NCBI RefSeq assembly: GCF_003665155.1
Contig: NZ_RCFQ01000008.1
Span: forward strand, 33,296-97,295
Length of the DNA: 64,000 bases
DNA from: Mariprofundus sp. EBB-1
Lineage (GTDB): Bacteria; Pseudomonadota; Zetaproteobacteria; Mariprofundales; Mariprofundaceae
Direction of reading: 5' to 3'
Position 1 is the stretch's first letter; every line of letters starts with the position of its first letter. The notes beneath the pieces were generated by a model. That model saw only the letters and a program-made list of their open reading frames with translations. It was not told the DNA's origin and did not search any database. This document shows positions 44,553-55,053 of this stretch, piece after piece. Position numbers and translations under genes: made by a program.

Positions 44553-45467
44553 CTAATCGCTTAGAAGGAATTCCAGCAATGCCTTCTGGGCATGCAGGCG
44601 GTTCTCAGCCTGATCCCAAACCACCGACTGTGGTCCATCAATTACACCGGCCGATACCTCTTCACCACGGTGGGCTGGTAAGCAGTGCATGAACAGGGCA
44701 TCAGGATTGGCATGCGTCATCACACCTTCAGTGACACAGAAACCGGCAAAGGCTTTTTCACGTTCGGTTTGTTCTTCTTCCTGCCCCATGGAGGCCCACA
44801 CATCGGTGCTGACGAGATCAGCTTTATGGGCTGCGATAACAGGATCATCTGATCTGGAAATATCGGCGCCAAGCTCACGTGCTGCGGCCAATAGTTTTTC
44901 ATCCGGGCGGTAACCTTTCGGACAGGCTAATTTCAATTTATAACCAAATGAGACAGCGCCATTAATCCAGGAGTGGGCCATGTTGTTACCATCGCCGATC
45001 CAAGCGACGGTCTTGCCTTCAATAGATCCGCGATGCTCTTCAAATGTAAGCACATCAGCCAGAATCTGGCATGGATGGGTTAAGTCGGTTAAGCCATTGA
45101 TGACAGGCACTTTCGAGTATTCGGCAAATTTCTGTATAATGTTATGACCGTATGTACGGATCATAATGCCATCACACATGCTGGATAAAACACGTGCCGA
45201 ATCGGCAACCGGTTCGCCACGGCCTAGCTGTGTTGCATCGGAATGCAAAAACAGTGCGTGACCACCAAGCTGATACATACCAACTTCAAAAGAGACGCGT
45301 GTGCGGGTACTCGATTTATCAAAAATCATACCCAGCGTTTTGCCTTCCAGCGGGCGATGTGACTCACCTGCTTTTAATTTGCGTTTGATGATCGCTGCAC
45401 GATCTAAAATATGGCGCGCTTCCTCTTCGGTAACATCCAGCAATGTTAAAAAGTGTCTCATACCCAT
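44553..45467 (-). CDS. argF: Ornithine carbamoyltransferase
   Basis: Makes citrulline from ornithine and carbamoyl phosphate in arginine synthesis. The 304 residues include the carbamoyl-phosphate site SSTRTR (residues 52-57), HPCQ, the ornithine-binding DVWASMG with the SMG signature that separates OTC from other carbamoyltransferases, and the HCLP loop. AAGGAG precedes the first of two in-frame ATGs. The start overlaps the argD stop by 10 bases, giving the unit argD-argF on the minus strand. Confidence 0.96.
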   Translation of the reverse strand: MGMRHFLTLLDVTEEEARHILDRAAIIKRKLKAGESHRPLEGKTLGMIFDKSSTRTRVSFEVGMYQLGGHALFLHSDATQLGRGEPVADSARVLSSMCDGIMIRTYGHNIIQKFAEYSKVPVINGLTDLTHPCQILADVLTFEEHRGSIEGKTVAWIGDGNNMAHSWINGAVSFGYKLKLACPKGYRPDEKLLAAARELGADISRSDDPVIAAHKADLVSTDVWASMGQEEEQTEREKAFAGFCVTEGVMTHANPDALFMHCLPAHRGEEVSAGVIDGPQSVVWDQAENRLHAQKALLEFLLSD

Positions 45468-46627
45468 GTTTTTGACTCCTTCAATACAGCGGCAACAGTT
45501 GTCAGCGCCTCATCTACTTCTTCAGCTGATACATTCAGCGCGGGCAAGAAACGCAATACGTTTGGCCCCGCCATAAGTATCAACAGGCCTTTATCTCTTG
45601 CCGCGGCAACGAATGGAGCCGCTTCTACATTTAATTCCACACCAAGCAATAAACCCTGACCACGCACCTGTTTAATGATCGGGACGGAGGGCGCTAAAGC
45701 CTGCAGCCCCTGTCTCAATTGTTCGCCACGTTGATTGACATTATCCAACAGCTTGCTGGAGGCAATTTCACGCAACACAGTCAATGACGCAGTACACGAC
45801 ATCGGGTTGCCACCAAAGGTGGAGCCATGTGTGCCCGGGCCGAATGAGGGCGCTACAGCAGCACTGGCGAGCATCGCACCAATCGGCATGCCTCCACCAA
45901 GTCCCTTTGCCAGCGTCAGAATATCAGGTTTAATCTCAGCCTGTTCAAAAGCGAACATCGTGCCGCAACGACCTATGCCCGTTTGCACTTCATCAAGGAT
46001 CAATAAAATACCCTGTTCATCACATAGTTCACGTACTGCTTGCAGATACGTGGCCTCGGCAATATTCACGCCGCCTTCACCTTGCAATGGTTCGAGCAAG
46101 ATAGCCGCGGTGTGATCATTGATGGCCAGTTTGAGTGCTTTAATATCATTCAACGGGACATGTGAAAATCCCGGTGGTAGCGGGTCAAAACCAATTTTTA
46201 CTTTATCCTGCCCGGTTGCAGTCAGCGTTGAGAGCAGGCGGCCATGAAATGATTGCGTGGCCGAAATAATGGCTCTTCTTGGTGAATTCTGATCATAGAA
46301 ATATTTCCGAGCCAGCTTGATAGCAGCTTCATTGGCCTCGGCACCTGAATTACAAAAGAACGCAGCATCCAATCCTGACAGGCTTGTCAGTTGATCTGCC
46401 AATAGCTGTTGTTTAGGAATATGAAACAGGTTGGAGCAGTGCAGCATTTCAGATGCCTGCTGCGCTATCGCCTTGGTCATAGCCGGGTTGGCATGGCCCA
46501 ATGTGTTGACAGCAATGCCGGCAATAAAGTCAAGGTAACTATTGTCTTTTTCATCCCATACACGAGAGCCTTTACCCCGTACAAGCGTGAGCGGGAAGCG
46601 TGCGTAGGTGTTCATGATCGAGTTCAT
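45458..46627 (-). CDS. argD: Acetylornithine aminotransferase
   Basis: A PLP class III aminotransferase of arginine synthesis (and possibly the succinyl-diaminopimelate step of lysine synthesis). In the 389 residues, CNSGAEANE (92-100) binds the PLP phosphate, the ring aspartate is in ILDEVQTG (D212), and the Schiff-base lysine is K241 in LAKGLGGG. The start at 46627 opens MNSIMNTYARFPLTLV; the second Met (MNTYARF) matches the family start better. Upstream partner of argF. Confidence 0.95.
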   Translation of the reverse strand: MNSIMNTYARFPLTLVRGKGSRVWDEKDNSYLDFIAGIAVNTLGHANPAMTKAIAQQASEMLHCSNLFHIPKQQLLADQLTSLSGLDAAFFCNSGAEANEAAIKLARKYFYDQNSPRRAIISATQSFHGRLLSTLTATGQDKVKIGFDPLPPGFSHVPLNDIKALKLAINDHTAAILLEPLQGEGGVNIAEATYLQAVRELCDEQGILLILDEVQTGIGRCGTMFAFEQAEIKPDILTLAKGLGGGMPIGAMLASAAVAPSFGPGTHGSTFGGNPMSCTASLTVLREIASSKLLDNVNQRGEQLRQGLQALAPSVPIIKQVRGQGLLLGVELNVEAAPFVAAARDKGLLILMAGPNVLRFLPALNVSAEEVDEALTTVAAVLKESKTWV

Positions 46628-46739
46628 CGCCGCAGTTTAGAGAAGCGATGACAGATGCGCTAGTTCAATGGTGTTTTTGCATGAGGATTTTATGAAATAT
46701 GGCAACACTATTGGCATCCTCTCTAGCACTACATAGGGT

Positions 46740-47390
46740 ATGGCAATGTCTATGTCATCAGATAACGCTCGCACCCGTATAAAAATATGTGGCATCACCC
46801 GTCTGGAGGATGCGCTTAAGGCAGCCGAGCTTGGTGTCGATGCTGTTGGGTTTGTCTTTTATGACAAATCACCACGGTATATCGATCCGCAAAAGGCTGC
46901 TTCTATTATTCGTCAATTGCCGCCGTTTGTCTCCGCTGTTGGTCTGTTTGTGAACCCTACGCAGGCGTATATTGCGGAAGTATTGCAGAGTGTGCCGCTT
47001 GGTGTGATTCAATTGCATGGCGATGAGAGCCCTGACTTCTGCTCGGCTCAGCGTCGTCGCGTAATGAAAGCTGTGCCGGTTAGTGATGCGGGTGATCTTA
47101 AACAGGCCGCTCGGTTTAATTGCCCGGTGTTATTGGATGCGAAAGCACCTGCTGGTGTTTATGGTGGCACAGGTAAATCGTTTGACTGGGCACTGTTGCA
47201 AAGTTTTGAACACGATTTTCCACTCACGCTGGCAGGCGGACTGAATGTTGAAAATGTCGAAGAAGCAATGTCCATTCGTCAATGGTTTGCACTGGATGTA
47301 TCTTCGGGCGTCGAATCTTCACCCGGCATCAAGGATGCCGAAAAAATGCGTGCCTTTGTGGGCGCGGTGAACAGAGCAAAAGGACTATAA
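46740..47390 (+). CDS. trpF: Phosphoribosylanthranilate isomerase
   Basis: Third step of tryptophan synthesis from chorismate, a single-domain TIM barrel of 216 residues. It has the KICGIT opening with the catalytic cysteine, [18 protein letters not shown], the catalytic aspartate in [15 protein letters not shown] for phosphate binding and DVSSGVE near the end. The start could be either of the first Met residues before SSDNART. trpB follows 2 bases after the stop. Confidence 0.95.
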   Translation: MAMSMSSDNARTRIKICGITRLEDALKAAELGVDAVGFVFYDKSPRYIDPQKAASIIRQLPPFVSAVGLFVNPTQAYIAEVLQSVPLGVIQLHGDESPDFCSAQRRRVMKAVPVSDAGDLKQAARFNCPVLLDAKAPAGVYGGTGKSFDWALLQSFEHDFPLTLAGGLNVENVEEAMSIRQWFALDVSSGVESSPGIKDAEKMRAFVGAVNRAKGL

Positions 47391-47392
47391 AC

Positions 47393-48610
47393 ATGTACAA
47401 TTTGGATATTACGCACGCTCCGGATGAGGGTGGTCACTTTGGTAAATTCGGTGGCCGTTTTGCAGCCGAAACATTGATGCAGCCCCTTAAAGATATTGAA
47501 GAAGCCTTTTATGAAGCGTGGGCGGATGAAGATTTTCATGCCGAACGTTTGGACTTGTTGAAAAATTATGTTGGCAGAGCGACGCCGCTTTATCATGCCA
47601 AACAGCTAACTGCCGCTGTTGGTGGTGCACAAATTTACCTTAAACGTGAAGATCTGACTCATACAGGCGCGCATAAAATCAATAATACCATCGGTCAGGG
47701 ACTGCTGGCTCGACGCATGGGCAAAAAGCGTGTGATCGCTGAAACCGGTGCTGGTCAGCATGGCGTGGCAACAGCAACGGTTGCAGCCATGTTTGGTATG
47801 CAGTGCGATATTTATATGGGCCGTGAAGATATGGCCCGGCAAATGCCTAATGTGCTTCGTATGCGTTTGCTCGGTGCCAATGTGATCCCGGTCGATTCAG
47901 GTACGGCGACACTGAAAGATGCGGTGAACGAAGCACTGCGAAATTGGGTTGCTACATGTGAAGATACTTTTTATATCTTTGGTACGGCTGCCGGCCCGCA
48001 TCCTTATCCGCTATTGGTGCGTCAGTTTCATACGGTGATAGGTCAGGAAGCCCGCGCCCAGTGTTTGGATCAAGCCGGGCGCTTGCCGGATGTGGCGGTG
48101 GCATGTGTTGGCGGTGGTTCCAATGCTATGGGCTTGTTACACCCGTTCCGTGATGATGCCTCTGTGCGTCTGGTGGCGGTGGAAGCTGCAGGTTACGGGC
48201 TTGAGAGTGGCCAGCATGCGGCATCTTTGGCCAAAGGAAAAGCAGGTATTCTGCATGGTAACTTAACCTTCCTGTTGGAAGATGATGAAGGGCAGGTGCA
48301 GGGCACACACAGTATTTCTGCTGGGTTGGATTATCCCGGTGTAGGGCCTGAGTTGGCCTATATGTTTGAACAGGGCCGTCTGGAGCTTGATGCCAGCACT
48401 GATGAAGACGCGATGGAAGCGTTGCAGCTGCTTACCCGTAAAGAGGGGATTATTCCGGCGCTGGAATCCAGCCATGCAATTGCTGCCGGAGCACGTATCG
48501 CCAAATCGATGGCTGCGGATCAGATTGTGCTGATTAATCTTTCTGGTCGTGGTGACAAAGATATGAACACTGTATTCAAACATCTGGGCTGGGTGGAGGA
48601 CGCATCATGA
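47393..48610 (+). CDS. trpB: Tryptophan synthase beta chain
   Basis: Condenses indole with serine using PLP. The protein has 405 residues from the ATG at 47393; a longer frame reaching back into trpF is not used. The opening [16 protein letters not shown] is canonical TrpB1. The Schiff-base lysine is K95 in HTGAHKINN, the phosphate loop is GGGSNAMG, and the C-terminal serine is in NLSGRGDKD. Its stop overlaps trpA (ATGA), as usual for the channel-forming alpha-beta complex. Confidence 0.97.
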   Translation: MYNLDITHAPDEGGHFGKFGGRFAAETLMQPLKDIEEAFYEAWADEDFHAERLDLLKNYVGRATPLYHAKQLTAAVGGAQIYLKREDLTHTGAHKINNTIGQGLLARRMGKKRVIAETGAGQHGVATATVAAMFGMQCDIYMGREDMARQMPNVLRMRLLGANVIPVDSGTATLKDAVNEALRNWVATCEDTFYIFGTAAGPHPYPLLVRQFHTVIGQEARAQCLDQAGRLPDVAVACVGGGSNAMGLLHPFRDDASVRLVAVEAAGYGLESGQHAASLAKGKAGILHGNLTFLLEDDEGQVQGTHSISAGLDYPGVGPELAYMFEQGRLELDASTDEDAMEALQLLTRKEGIIPALESSHAIAAGARIAKSMAADQIVLINLSGRGDKDMNTVFKHLGWVEDAS

Positions 48611-49434
48611 GTAACCCGATAGCTAGGCCTTCACGATTGGCTGCGGTGTTTGAGCGTTGTAAACAAGAAGGGCGCAGTGCTTTGGTGGGGTATCTCACCG
48701 CTGGCGACCCTGATGTCCCTACCAGTGAAGCGCTGTTGTTGGCGCTGGCTGAGCAGAGCGATATTCTGGAAATAGGTATGCCCTTTTCCGATCCGATGGC
48801 TGATGGCCCTGTCATTCAGGCTGCATCCGAGCGTGCGCTCGAAGCGGGTACGCATATTGCTGATGTATTTGCACTGACCAAAACGGTGCGTGATGCTCAC
48901 CCTGACCTGGGTATTGTCTTGATGGGTTATGCCAATGTGCCGTATGCAATGGGTTTTGATATCTTTTCAGAGCGCGCAAAAGCAGCCGGTGCTGACGGGG
49001 TGTTGATTGTCGATATTCCTGCTGAAGAGGGGAATATTTGTGATGCCAGTCTGAAACAGCATGGACTGGATCGTATTATGTTACTTTCTCCGACATCTAC
49101 CGATGAGCGTATTAAGCTGGCTTGTGCATGCGCCAGTGGTTTTATCTATTATGTCTCTCTCAATGGCATTACCGGAGCCGATATGGGGGATATGCAGGGC
49201 ATTCAAGATAAAGTGAAACATATCAAATGTATCAGTAATGATTTGCCGGTGTGTGTGGGTTTTGGTGTGAAAACACCAGGGCAGGCAACGCAGGTGGCTG
49301 CGTTCTCTGATGGTGTGGTTGTCGGTAGTCATTTTGTTGGCCATATCCCGCAAGCAGATAACAAGGCTGATATTTGCGGCGCCTTGTCTGTATCTGCTGC
49401 CAGCATGCGTAAGGCCGTTGGTGCAATAGCTTGA
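48607..49434 (+). CDS. trpA: Tryptophan synthase alpha chain
   Basis: Cleaves indole-3-glycerol phosphate to indole, which is passed to TrpB. The 275-residue TIM barrel carries catalytic E55 in [11 protein letters not shown] and D66 in MADGP, with the phosphate-binding GFGVKTPGQ and the VGSHFV block near the end. The start overlaps the trpB stop, and its own stop overlaps the TTG start of the MBL-fold gene, so trpF-trpB-trpA and the next gene form a tight unit. trpE, G, D and C are not in the window. Confidence 0.97.
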   Translation: MSNPIARPSRLAAVFERCKQEGRSALVGYLTAGDPDVPTSEALLLALAEQSDILEIGMPFSDPMADGPVIQAASERALEAGTHIADVFALTKTVRDAHPDLGIVLMGYANVPYAMGFDIFSERAKAAGADGVLIVDIPAEEGNICDASLKQHGLDRIMLLSPTSTDERIKLACACASGFIYYVSLNGITGADMGDMQGIQDKVKHIKCISNDLPVCVGFGVKTPGQATQVAAFSDGVVVGSHFVGHIPQADNKADICGALSVSAASMRKAVGAIA

Positions 49435-50216
49435 GGATTAAAGTACTGGGCTGTTATGGCGGTCAACAGGTTGGATTTCGACTGACCTCTTTTCTGGTCA
49501 ACGACTCTATTTTGTTGGATGCAGGTTCGCCGGCTGAAATTCTAACACTGGAAGAGCAGCACCGTATTCGCCATATCTGTGTGTCTCATACCCACCTTGA
49601 TCATATCAAGGATATCGCTTTTCTGGCAGATAACCGTTGTGTGAAACGTTCCAGTGGCCATGTGGAAAATAGAAATATCACCATTCATAGTCTGGCAGAA
49701 AATAATCAGATATTGATGCGCCATTTCTTCAATGGTCATATCTGGCCTGATTTTACGGTGATTCCCAATGCCGATGATAGTATTCTGATACTTGATGATA
49801 TTGAGCCGGAACGGACATTCGAAATTGATGGCGTGCGCATCACAGCGATACCGGTGAATCATCCTGTGCCATGTACCGGTTTCCTGCTTGACCAGGATGG
49901 TAAGCAGGTGATCTATACTGCCGATATGGCGAATACCGATCGTGTGTGGGAATTTGCCAATGCACAGCCTAATTTGCAGGCGATCATCATGGATTGTTCA
50001 TTTACCAATGCCAATCAGTATCTGGCGGATATCAGTGGGCACATGACACCCGCTTCGATGATGAAAGACCTGAAAAAATTTGAACAACTTGGTAAGGTGC
50101 CGGTCTATCTGTATCATATGAAGCCGGAATCACTGCAACGTATGATTGAAGAAGTGGAAGCATTGAACGTGCCGCGTTTGCGGATGATAACGCAAACTGA
50201 TGAATTGCACTTTTAG
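49431..50216 (+). CDS. MBL-fold hydrolase, class II cyclic-nucleotide phosphodiesterase-like
   Basis: A 261-residue metallo-beta-lactamase-fold protein. The metal-binding HTHLDH is in ICVSHTHLDHIKDIAFL, with further ligands in NHPVPCTGF and YTADMANT, and late histidines in GHMTP and YHMKPE. The overall pattern, including the GCYGGQQ opening, resembles the class II 3',5'-cyclic-nucleotide phosphodiesterase family (CpdP/yeast PDE1 type). The start is TTG overlapping the trpA stop (TTGA), with no other start nearby. The substrate is inferred, and other MBL roles such as RNA processing are possible. accD follows by 32 bases. Confidence 0.8.
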   Translation: MRIKVLGCYGGQQVGFRLTSFLVNDSILLDAGSPAEILTLEEQHRIRHICVSHTHLDHIKDIAFLADNRCVKRSSGHVENRNITIHSLAENNQILMRHFFNGHIWPDFTVIPNADDSILILDDIEPERTFEIDGVRITAIPVNHPVPCTGFLLDQDGKQVIYTADMANTDRVWEFANAQPNLQAIIMDCSFTNANQYLADISGHMTPASMMKDLKKFEQLGKVPVYLYHMKPESLQRMIEEVEALNVPRLRMITQTDELHF

Positions 50217-50248
50217 CAGTCGTTAAATTAATATAGAGGTATGATATT

Positions 50249-51118
50249 GTGAGTTGGTTTACGCGCCTGATTGAAACACCAAAGAATATTCTGAAATCAT
50301 CTGAGACGGCATCACCTGACGGTGTATGGGTGCAATGTCCGAGCTGTTCTGAAGCCTTGTACAATAAAGAGCTTGATCGCAATGGTATGGTTTGCCAGAA
50401 GTGTAATCATCATCTGCGCATGTCTGCAGCGGCACGCGCCGGAATCCTGTTTGATGAGAATACCGTTGAAGAAAAAGACACGGAACTGCGCTCCAAAGAC
50501 CCCTTGGCATTTAAAGATCAAAAAAGATACAAAGATCGCATCAAGGCTGCGGATAAAAAGGCCGGCCCTGAAGATGCTGTACGCAACTATATAGGTGACG
50601 TGCATGGTCACACCATTGCTGCTTCTATTTTTGAATTTGCCTATATGGGCGGCAGTATGGGTTCTGTAGCAGGTGAGAAAATTGTGCGTGGTATGGAACA
50701 TGCGCTGGAGCGCCAATGCCCTTACCTGTTGGTGGCAGCTTCCGGCGGTGCGCGTATGCAGGAAGGGGTGTTGTCTCTGATGCAGATGGCCAAAACATCG
50801 GCTGCAGTCAATAAACTCAATGATGCACGTCTGCCCTTTATCTGCCTGTTGACTGATCCGACTATGGGTGGCGTTTCGGCCTCTGTGGCTTGGTTGGGTG
50901 ATGTTATTCTGGCAGAGCCCAATGCGTTGATCGGTTTTGCCGGTCCGCGTGTGATTCAGGAAACGGTGGGTGAAAAACTACCGGAAGGATTCCAACGCTC
51001 GGAGTTTCTGCTGGAGAAAGGGTTGATTGATGACATTGTTGATCGTCGCGAGTTTCGTAATCATCTGGCTGTGATGCTAACCCATTTGACGGATCGTTCT
51101 TATCGCCAAAATACTTGA
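50249..51118 (+). CDS. accD: Acetyl-CoA carboxylase carboxyltransferase beta subunit
   Basis: Transfers the carboxyl group from biotin to acetyl-CoA for fatty-acid synthesis, together with AccA. The 289 residues open MSWFTRL from a GTG start with GAGGT upstream. The four-cysteine zinc ribbon is C30-C33 and C49-C52. The crotonase-like carboxyltransferase domain follows, with ASGGARMQEG, TDPTMGGVSAS and GFAGPRVI. accD-folC is a common pair, and trp genes before accD is an arrangement seen in many proteobacteria. Confidence 0.96.
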   Translation: MSWFTRLIETPKNILKSSETASPDGVWVQCPSCSEALYNKELDRNGMVCQKCNHHLRMSAAARAGILFDENTVEEKDTELRSKDPLAFKDQKRYKDRIKAADKKAGPEDAVRNYIGDVHGHTIAASIFEFAYMGGSMGSVAGEKIVRGMEHALERQCPYLLVAASGGARMQEGVLSLMQMAKTSAAVNKLNDARLPFICLLTDPTMGGVSASVAWLGDVILAEPNALIGFAGPRVIQETVGEKLPEGFQRSEFLLEKGLIDDIVDRREFRNHLAVMLTHLTDRSYRQNT

Positions 51119-51153
51119 ATAAGCATCGGTAATCTTCGGGTCTTTTAAATAGC

Positions 51154-52323
51154 ATGGGCAATAAGCCTGAGCATATCGAACAGTGGTTGGAGGGCTTAGG
51201 TCAGCCTTCTGCTGATAGAGATTATAAGCCCGGCCATGAACGCTTGCTGGAGTTGCTCTCCCATATTCAACAACAGAAGCCACGCTTGCGTGTACGTGTG
51301 GCAGGCACCAACGGTAAAGGCTCCACATCGTTTATGTTGGGGGCAGCACTGCAAGCCTGTGGGCTGAAGGTTGGCCTCTATACATCTCCCCATATTCTGT
51401 CGTTTAATGAACGGATTCGTATCAATGGAACACCCGTTTCAATAGATAAACTGTGGCAAAGCATGGAAACGCTTATGCCGATTGCACTGGATGTGGGCGC
51501 CTCCTATTTTGAAACCGCGACAGCACTGGCTTTGGATCAATTTTCCAGAGCAGCCGTTGATGTGGAGATACTGGAAGCAGGTGTTGGAGCCAGGCTCGAT
51601 GCCACTACAGCGGTTGCCGCTGATATGGCGCTTATTACGCCGATTGCGCTGGATCATCAGAACTGGCTGGGTGATACACTGGGTGAGATTGCGCTAGAGA
51701 AGGCATATGTCATGGCCGGTTGTAGGCACTGTATCAGTGCTCCACAAGATGATGCGGTTATGCAGATATTGCGTGCATTCAATGCTGAAGTGGCTGTCTG
51801 CGACAGGAGTGAGGCATGGCGTGGTCTGGCGCTGCCGGGATTGCATCAACGCATCAACGCATCACTGGCCTGGTCTGCAGTGCAGCGTTTGGCCCAGTGC
51901 TCCATGGCAACTGACCAGAACGCTTTAAAGTCTATCGATATTGACCTTGCCACCGCACATGAGGCGATCCTTCAATGTCGGGTGCCCGGCCGTCTGCAGC
52001 ATCTATCCATCGGTGAGGCTGATGTGTGGCTTGATGCCGCACATAACAATCATGCCATAGAGGCGCTGTTGCCATCTCTCAAGGCACTGGCCGATCCATT
52101 TGATGCCATTGTTGTGTTTACCCGTGAAGACAGGTCACTGAAAGCGATGTTGCCCTTGCTTGAGCAATATGCGGTACGGGTCATTAGTAATGATGATGCC
52201 TCGCTGCGTGATGGCGCTGTCGTGGTTTTAGAACAAGAGATAGCGCGTAAGCCGCAAGGCCATTTTCTGGTACTGGGTTCGTTTATTACCGTGGCATCTA
52301 TTCTGGCAGCGAACACAGATTGA
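51154..52323 (+). CDS. folC: Folylpolyglutamate/dihydrofolate synthase
   Basis: An ATP-dependent ligase that adds glutamate to dihydropteroate and folates. The 389 residues show the Mur-ligase ATP loop GTNGKGSTS (around residue 50), SPHILSFNERIRING, the metal/folate-binding ETATALAL segment, EAGVGARLDATT, ITPIALDHQNWLG, and DAAHNNHA in the C-terminal domain. In the family, DGAHNP is more usual than DAAHNN. It starts 35 bases after accD. Confidence 0.94.
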   Translation: MGNKPEHIEQWLEGLGQPSADRDYKPGHERLLELLSHIQQQKPRLRVRVAGTNGKGSTSFMLGAALQACGLKVGLYTSPHILSFNERIRINGTPVSIDKLWQSMETLMPIALDVGASYFETATALALDQFSRAAVDVEILEAGVGARLDATTAVAADMALITPIALDHQNWLGDTLGEIALEKAYVMAGCRHCISAPQDDAVMQILRAFNAEVAVCDRSEAWRGLALPGLHQRINASLAWSAVQRLAQCSMATDQNALKSIDIDLATAHEAILQCRVPGRLQHLSIGEADVWLDAAHNNHAIEALLPSLKALADPFDAIVVFTREDRSLKAMLPLLEQYAVRVISNDDASLRDGAVVVLEQEIARKPQGHFLVLGSFITVASILAANTD

Positions 52324-52380
52324 TAAATAGCAGGTATTAGGCTATATAATTCGCAATTTAAGCGTGTGAGAGGGAGACCG

Positions 52381-52737
52381 GTGCCAGTTTATATCGTTGA
52401 TGATAATTTGGATCTTGGTGAGATCATGGCATTTGTACTTAGTGATGCGGGCTATCTGACGCATGTGTTTACATGTCCGGTGGCAGCACTGGATCATATG
52501 CAAAGCAACGCGATAACTCCATCCATGTTGATTACCGACTACAATATGCCAAAGATGAATGGTTATGAGCTGCACATGGCTGTACATATTCATGCACCGG
52601 ATGTGAAAACAATCATTATGTCAGGGCGATTTGTGCAAGAGAAGATTGGTGATCTGCCTTTTATGCAGAAGCCATTTTCCCCGGGTCACTTACTGACCAC
52701 TGTTGAAGCGGTAAAGGGAAGTAGCGCTCCAATATAG
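52381..52737 (+). CDS. Single-domain response regulator (CheY-like)
   Basis: A 118-residue receiver domain without an output domain. The start is the GTG at 52381, preceded by GAGGGAGA. The acidic pair is D7-D8 in YIVDDNLD, the phospho-acceptor is D53 in LITDYNMPKMNG, and the conserved lysine is in FMQKPFSPG. The partner kinase is unknown; the only kinase in the window is the hybrid at 9.6-11.4 kb. It ends 3 bases from the convergent ilvN stop. Confidence 0.9.
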   Translation: MPVYIVDDNLDLGEIMAFVLSDAGYLTHVFTCPVAALDHMQSNAITPSMLITDYNMPKMNGYELHMAVHIHAPDVKTIIMSGRFVQEKIGDLPFMQKPFSPGHLLTTVEAVKGSSAPI

Positions 52738-52740
52738 TGC

Positions 52741-53238
52741 TTAATCTACAGTAAAACCATCCGCTGCACGGCGCATACCAACAGGTCCTGTACGGCTTGT
52801 TTCGATAATGCCAAAGGGTTCCAGTTCAAGCAGAATAGTATCGAGCACCTCTACCGGGCCAGTGAACTCCAGAATATCATGGCTGTCAGGGTGATCATCA
52901 ATGATGCTGGCACCATACTGTTCAATCAGTGCAAGCAACTCATCTCTCTGATCGGCGCCAGCATCTACCTTGGCAATCAACATGCCACGTTCTAAATGCA
53001 CGGCATGAGAAATATCTTCAACCTTAATGACCGGGATCAGTTTGTTGAGCTGTTTTTTAATCTGCTCGATGATGCGTTCATCACCACGCGTAACCAGGGT
53101 CATACGGCTGATGCTGTGGTCAGGCAGCGGTGCCACATTGAGTGTTTCGATATTGTAACCACGGGCGGAGAATAGCCCTGCAATGCGGGTCAATACGCCA
53201 AATTCATTTTCCATCAAAATCGTAATGGTATGTCTCAT
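52741..53238 (-). CDS. ilvN: Acetolactate synthase small (regulatory) subunit
   Basis: The regulatory subunit giving valine feedback control to IlvB. The 165 residues begin with an ACT domain ([33 protein letters not shown]), followed by the C-terminal small-subunit domain with [16 protein letters not shown] and the GPEV-like FTGPVEVLD. The long form with both domains corresponds to the IlvH type. Overlaps the ilvB stop as ATGA, so the subunits are coupled. Confidence 0.95.
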   Translation of the reverse strand: MRHTITILMENEFGVLTRIAGLFSARGYNIETLNVAPLPDHSISRMTLVTRGDERIIEQIKKQLNKLIPVIKVEDISHAVHLERGMLIAKVDAGADQRDELLALIEQYGASIIDDHPDSHDILEFTGPVEVLDTILLELEPFGIIETSRTGPVGMRRAADGFTVD

Positions 53239-54935
53239 GATAGCACCATCTCATTGAGTGCTGCACCCGCAGGCACCATAGGGAATACATTCTCTTCTTT
53301 TGAAATCGCAACATCGACAATGACAAAGCGGTCTTTGGTGTTCAGTGCCTGGATCAAAGCAGGCTCCAGCTCTTCCAGTTTATCCACACGCAGACCAAGG
53401 CCGCCATAGGCATCTGCCAGTTTTACAAAGTCAGGCAGGGAATCAAAATAAGAGTTGGAATAACGGGACTCATAGAACATCTCCTGCCACTGACGCACCA
53501 TGCCCATATAACCGTTGTTAAGGATTACCACGACAACGGGAAGGTTGTATTGAAAGGCCATCGAGAATTCCTGACTACACATCTGAATGGAGGAGTCACC
53601 GGTAAACAGCACAACCTTTTCACCGGGTTTGGCAATCTGTGCACCGATAGCTGCAGGCAGTCCGTAACCCATCGTGCCAAGGCCTCCGGAGGTTAACCAG
53701 CGGTTGGGCTTTTTAAAGCCGTAATACTGTGCCGACCACATTTGATGTTGTCCTACATCGGTGGCAACAATGGCATTACCCTCAGTGAGTTCGTGAACTT
53801 TGCAGATAACTGTTTGTGGTTTAATCACCGCATCAGGATCTTGCACATAGCCAAGGGAGTCTTTCGAACGCCATTCATCAATCTGTTCCCACCATAAAGC
53901 CATCGCATCCTGATTCTGGTTGAATGGTTTGCGGGCCATTTCATCGATAATCTGTTGTAACACGGTTGCAACATCACCAACGATAGGGAGGTCTGCATGG
54001 ATGTTTTTGGAGATCGAAGATGGATCTACATCAATATGAATAATAGTGGCATCCGGCGCAAAGGCTTCCAGTCGGCCGGTTACGCGGTCGTCAAAACGTG
54101 CTCCGATAGCAACGAGTAGATCACAATGGGATACGGCCATATTGGCTTCATAGGTGCCATGCATGCCCAGCATGCCGACAAAATGACTATCATCATAAGG
54201 TATGCCGCCAAGCCCCATCAGGGTGTTGGTAACCGGAGCGTTGATGCTATGTGCCAGTTCCTTAAGTAGTGCGGAACCACCCACTGAATTTATTACACCG
54301 CCACCGGTGTAGAGCATTGGACGTTTGGCCTTTGCCATCAATCTGATCGCCTTCTTGATCTGACCTGGGTGGCCGGATACAACAGGCTGATACGAGCGGA
54401 TATTTACCTCTTCAGGCCAAACGAATTCGCAGATGTCATTGCTGACATCTTTCGGCAGGTCAATAAGTACCGGACCCGGACGGCCCGTGGTGGCGATATG
54501 AAACGCCTGGCGAATCACCAGTGCCAGATCTTCAACATGTTTGACGAGAAAATTATGTTTGGTGGCTGAACGGGTAAGGCCGACAACATCGGCTTCCTGG
54601 AACGCATCGCCACCAATCAGGCTGGTTGGAACCTGGCCTGAGAAACATACGGTTGGAATCGAGTCGGATAGGGAGTCAGCCAAGCCTGTGACTGCATTGG
54701 TTGCACCGGGGCCTGAGGTGACCAGCGCTACACCACATTTCTGGGATGCACGCGCATAACCATTGGCTGCATGCAATGCGCCCTGTTCATGGCGCACCAG
54801 ATAATGTTTAAAGTGGTTTTGTTTGAAAATCGCGTCGTAAATAGGCAGGACAGCCCCGCCGGGATAACCAAAAATGGTATCCACTCCTTCACGTTTTAAG
54901 CATTCAACTAAGATTTCTGCGCCGGTTAATTTCAT
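53235..54935 (-). CDS. ilvB: Acetolactate synthase large subunit (biosynthetic)
   Basis: A ThDP/FAD enzyme for the first common step of valine, leucine and isoleucine synthesis. Started at the ATG at 54935 it has 566 residues and opens [20 protein letters not shown]. The catalytic glutamate is E50 ([15 protein letters not shown]), and the ThDP motif is [15 protein letters not shown] to NNGYMG. The VRQWQ near the end is typical of anabolic AHAS. An upstream in-frame GTG would add 17 unconserved residues. It pairs with ilvN, unlike the acetolactate-synthase-like gene at 29.5 kb. Confidence 0.95.
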   Translation of the reverse strand: MKLTGAEILVECLKREGVDTIFGYPGGAVLPIYDAIFKQNHFKHYLVRHEQGALHAANGYARASQKCGVALVTSGPGATNAVTGLADSLSDSIPTVCFSGQVPTSLIGGDAFQEADVVGLTRSATKHNFLVKHVEDLALVIRQAFHIATTGRPGPVLIDLPKDVSNDICEFVWPEEVNIRSYQPVVSGHPGQIKKAIRLMAKAKRPMLYTGGGVINSVGGSALLKELAHSINAPVTNTLMGLGGIPYDDSHFVGMLGMHGTYEANMAVSHCDLLVAIGARFDDRVTGRLEAFAPDATIIHIDVDPSSISKNIHADLPIVGDVATVLQQIIDEMARKPFNQNQDAMALWWEQIDEWRSKDSLGYVQDPDAVIKPQTVICKVHELTEGNAIVATDVGQHQMWSAQYYGFKKPNRWLTSGGLGTMGYGLPAAIGAQIAKPGEKVVLFTGDSSIQMCSQEFSMAFQYNLPVVVVILNNGYMGMVRQWQEMFYESRYSNSYFDSLPDFVKLADAYGGLGLRVDKLEELEPALIQALNTKDRFVIVDVAISKEENVFPMVPAGAALNEMVLS

Positions 54936-55053
54936 GGTTGTATTATTGCACTCACTGGTATTTATAGAAGGCTGGGAAAACTGCACCTGTCATTGCACAG
55001 GGTCAAGGAAAAGGCCTGAAAAAACCTCAAAAAACAAGGGGTATTGCGGGGCG

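Noticed and set aside
54987..55053. Leader-peptide attenuator before ilvB
   Set aside because: No short frame rich in Ile/Val/Leu codons followed by alternative hairpins is evident in this short gap.
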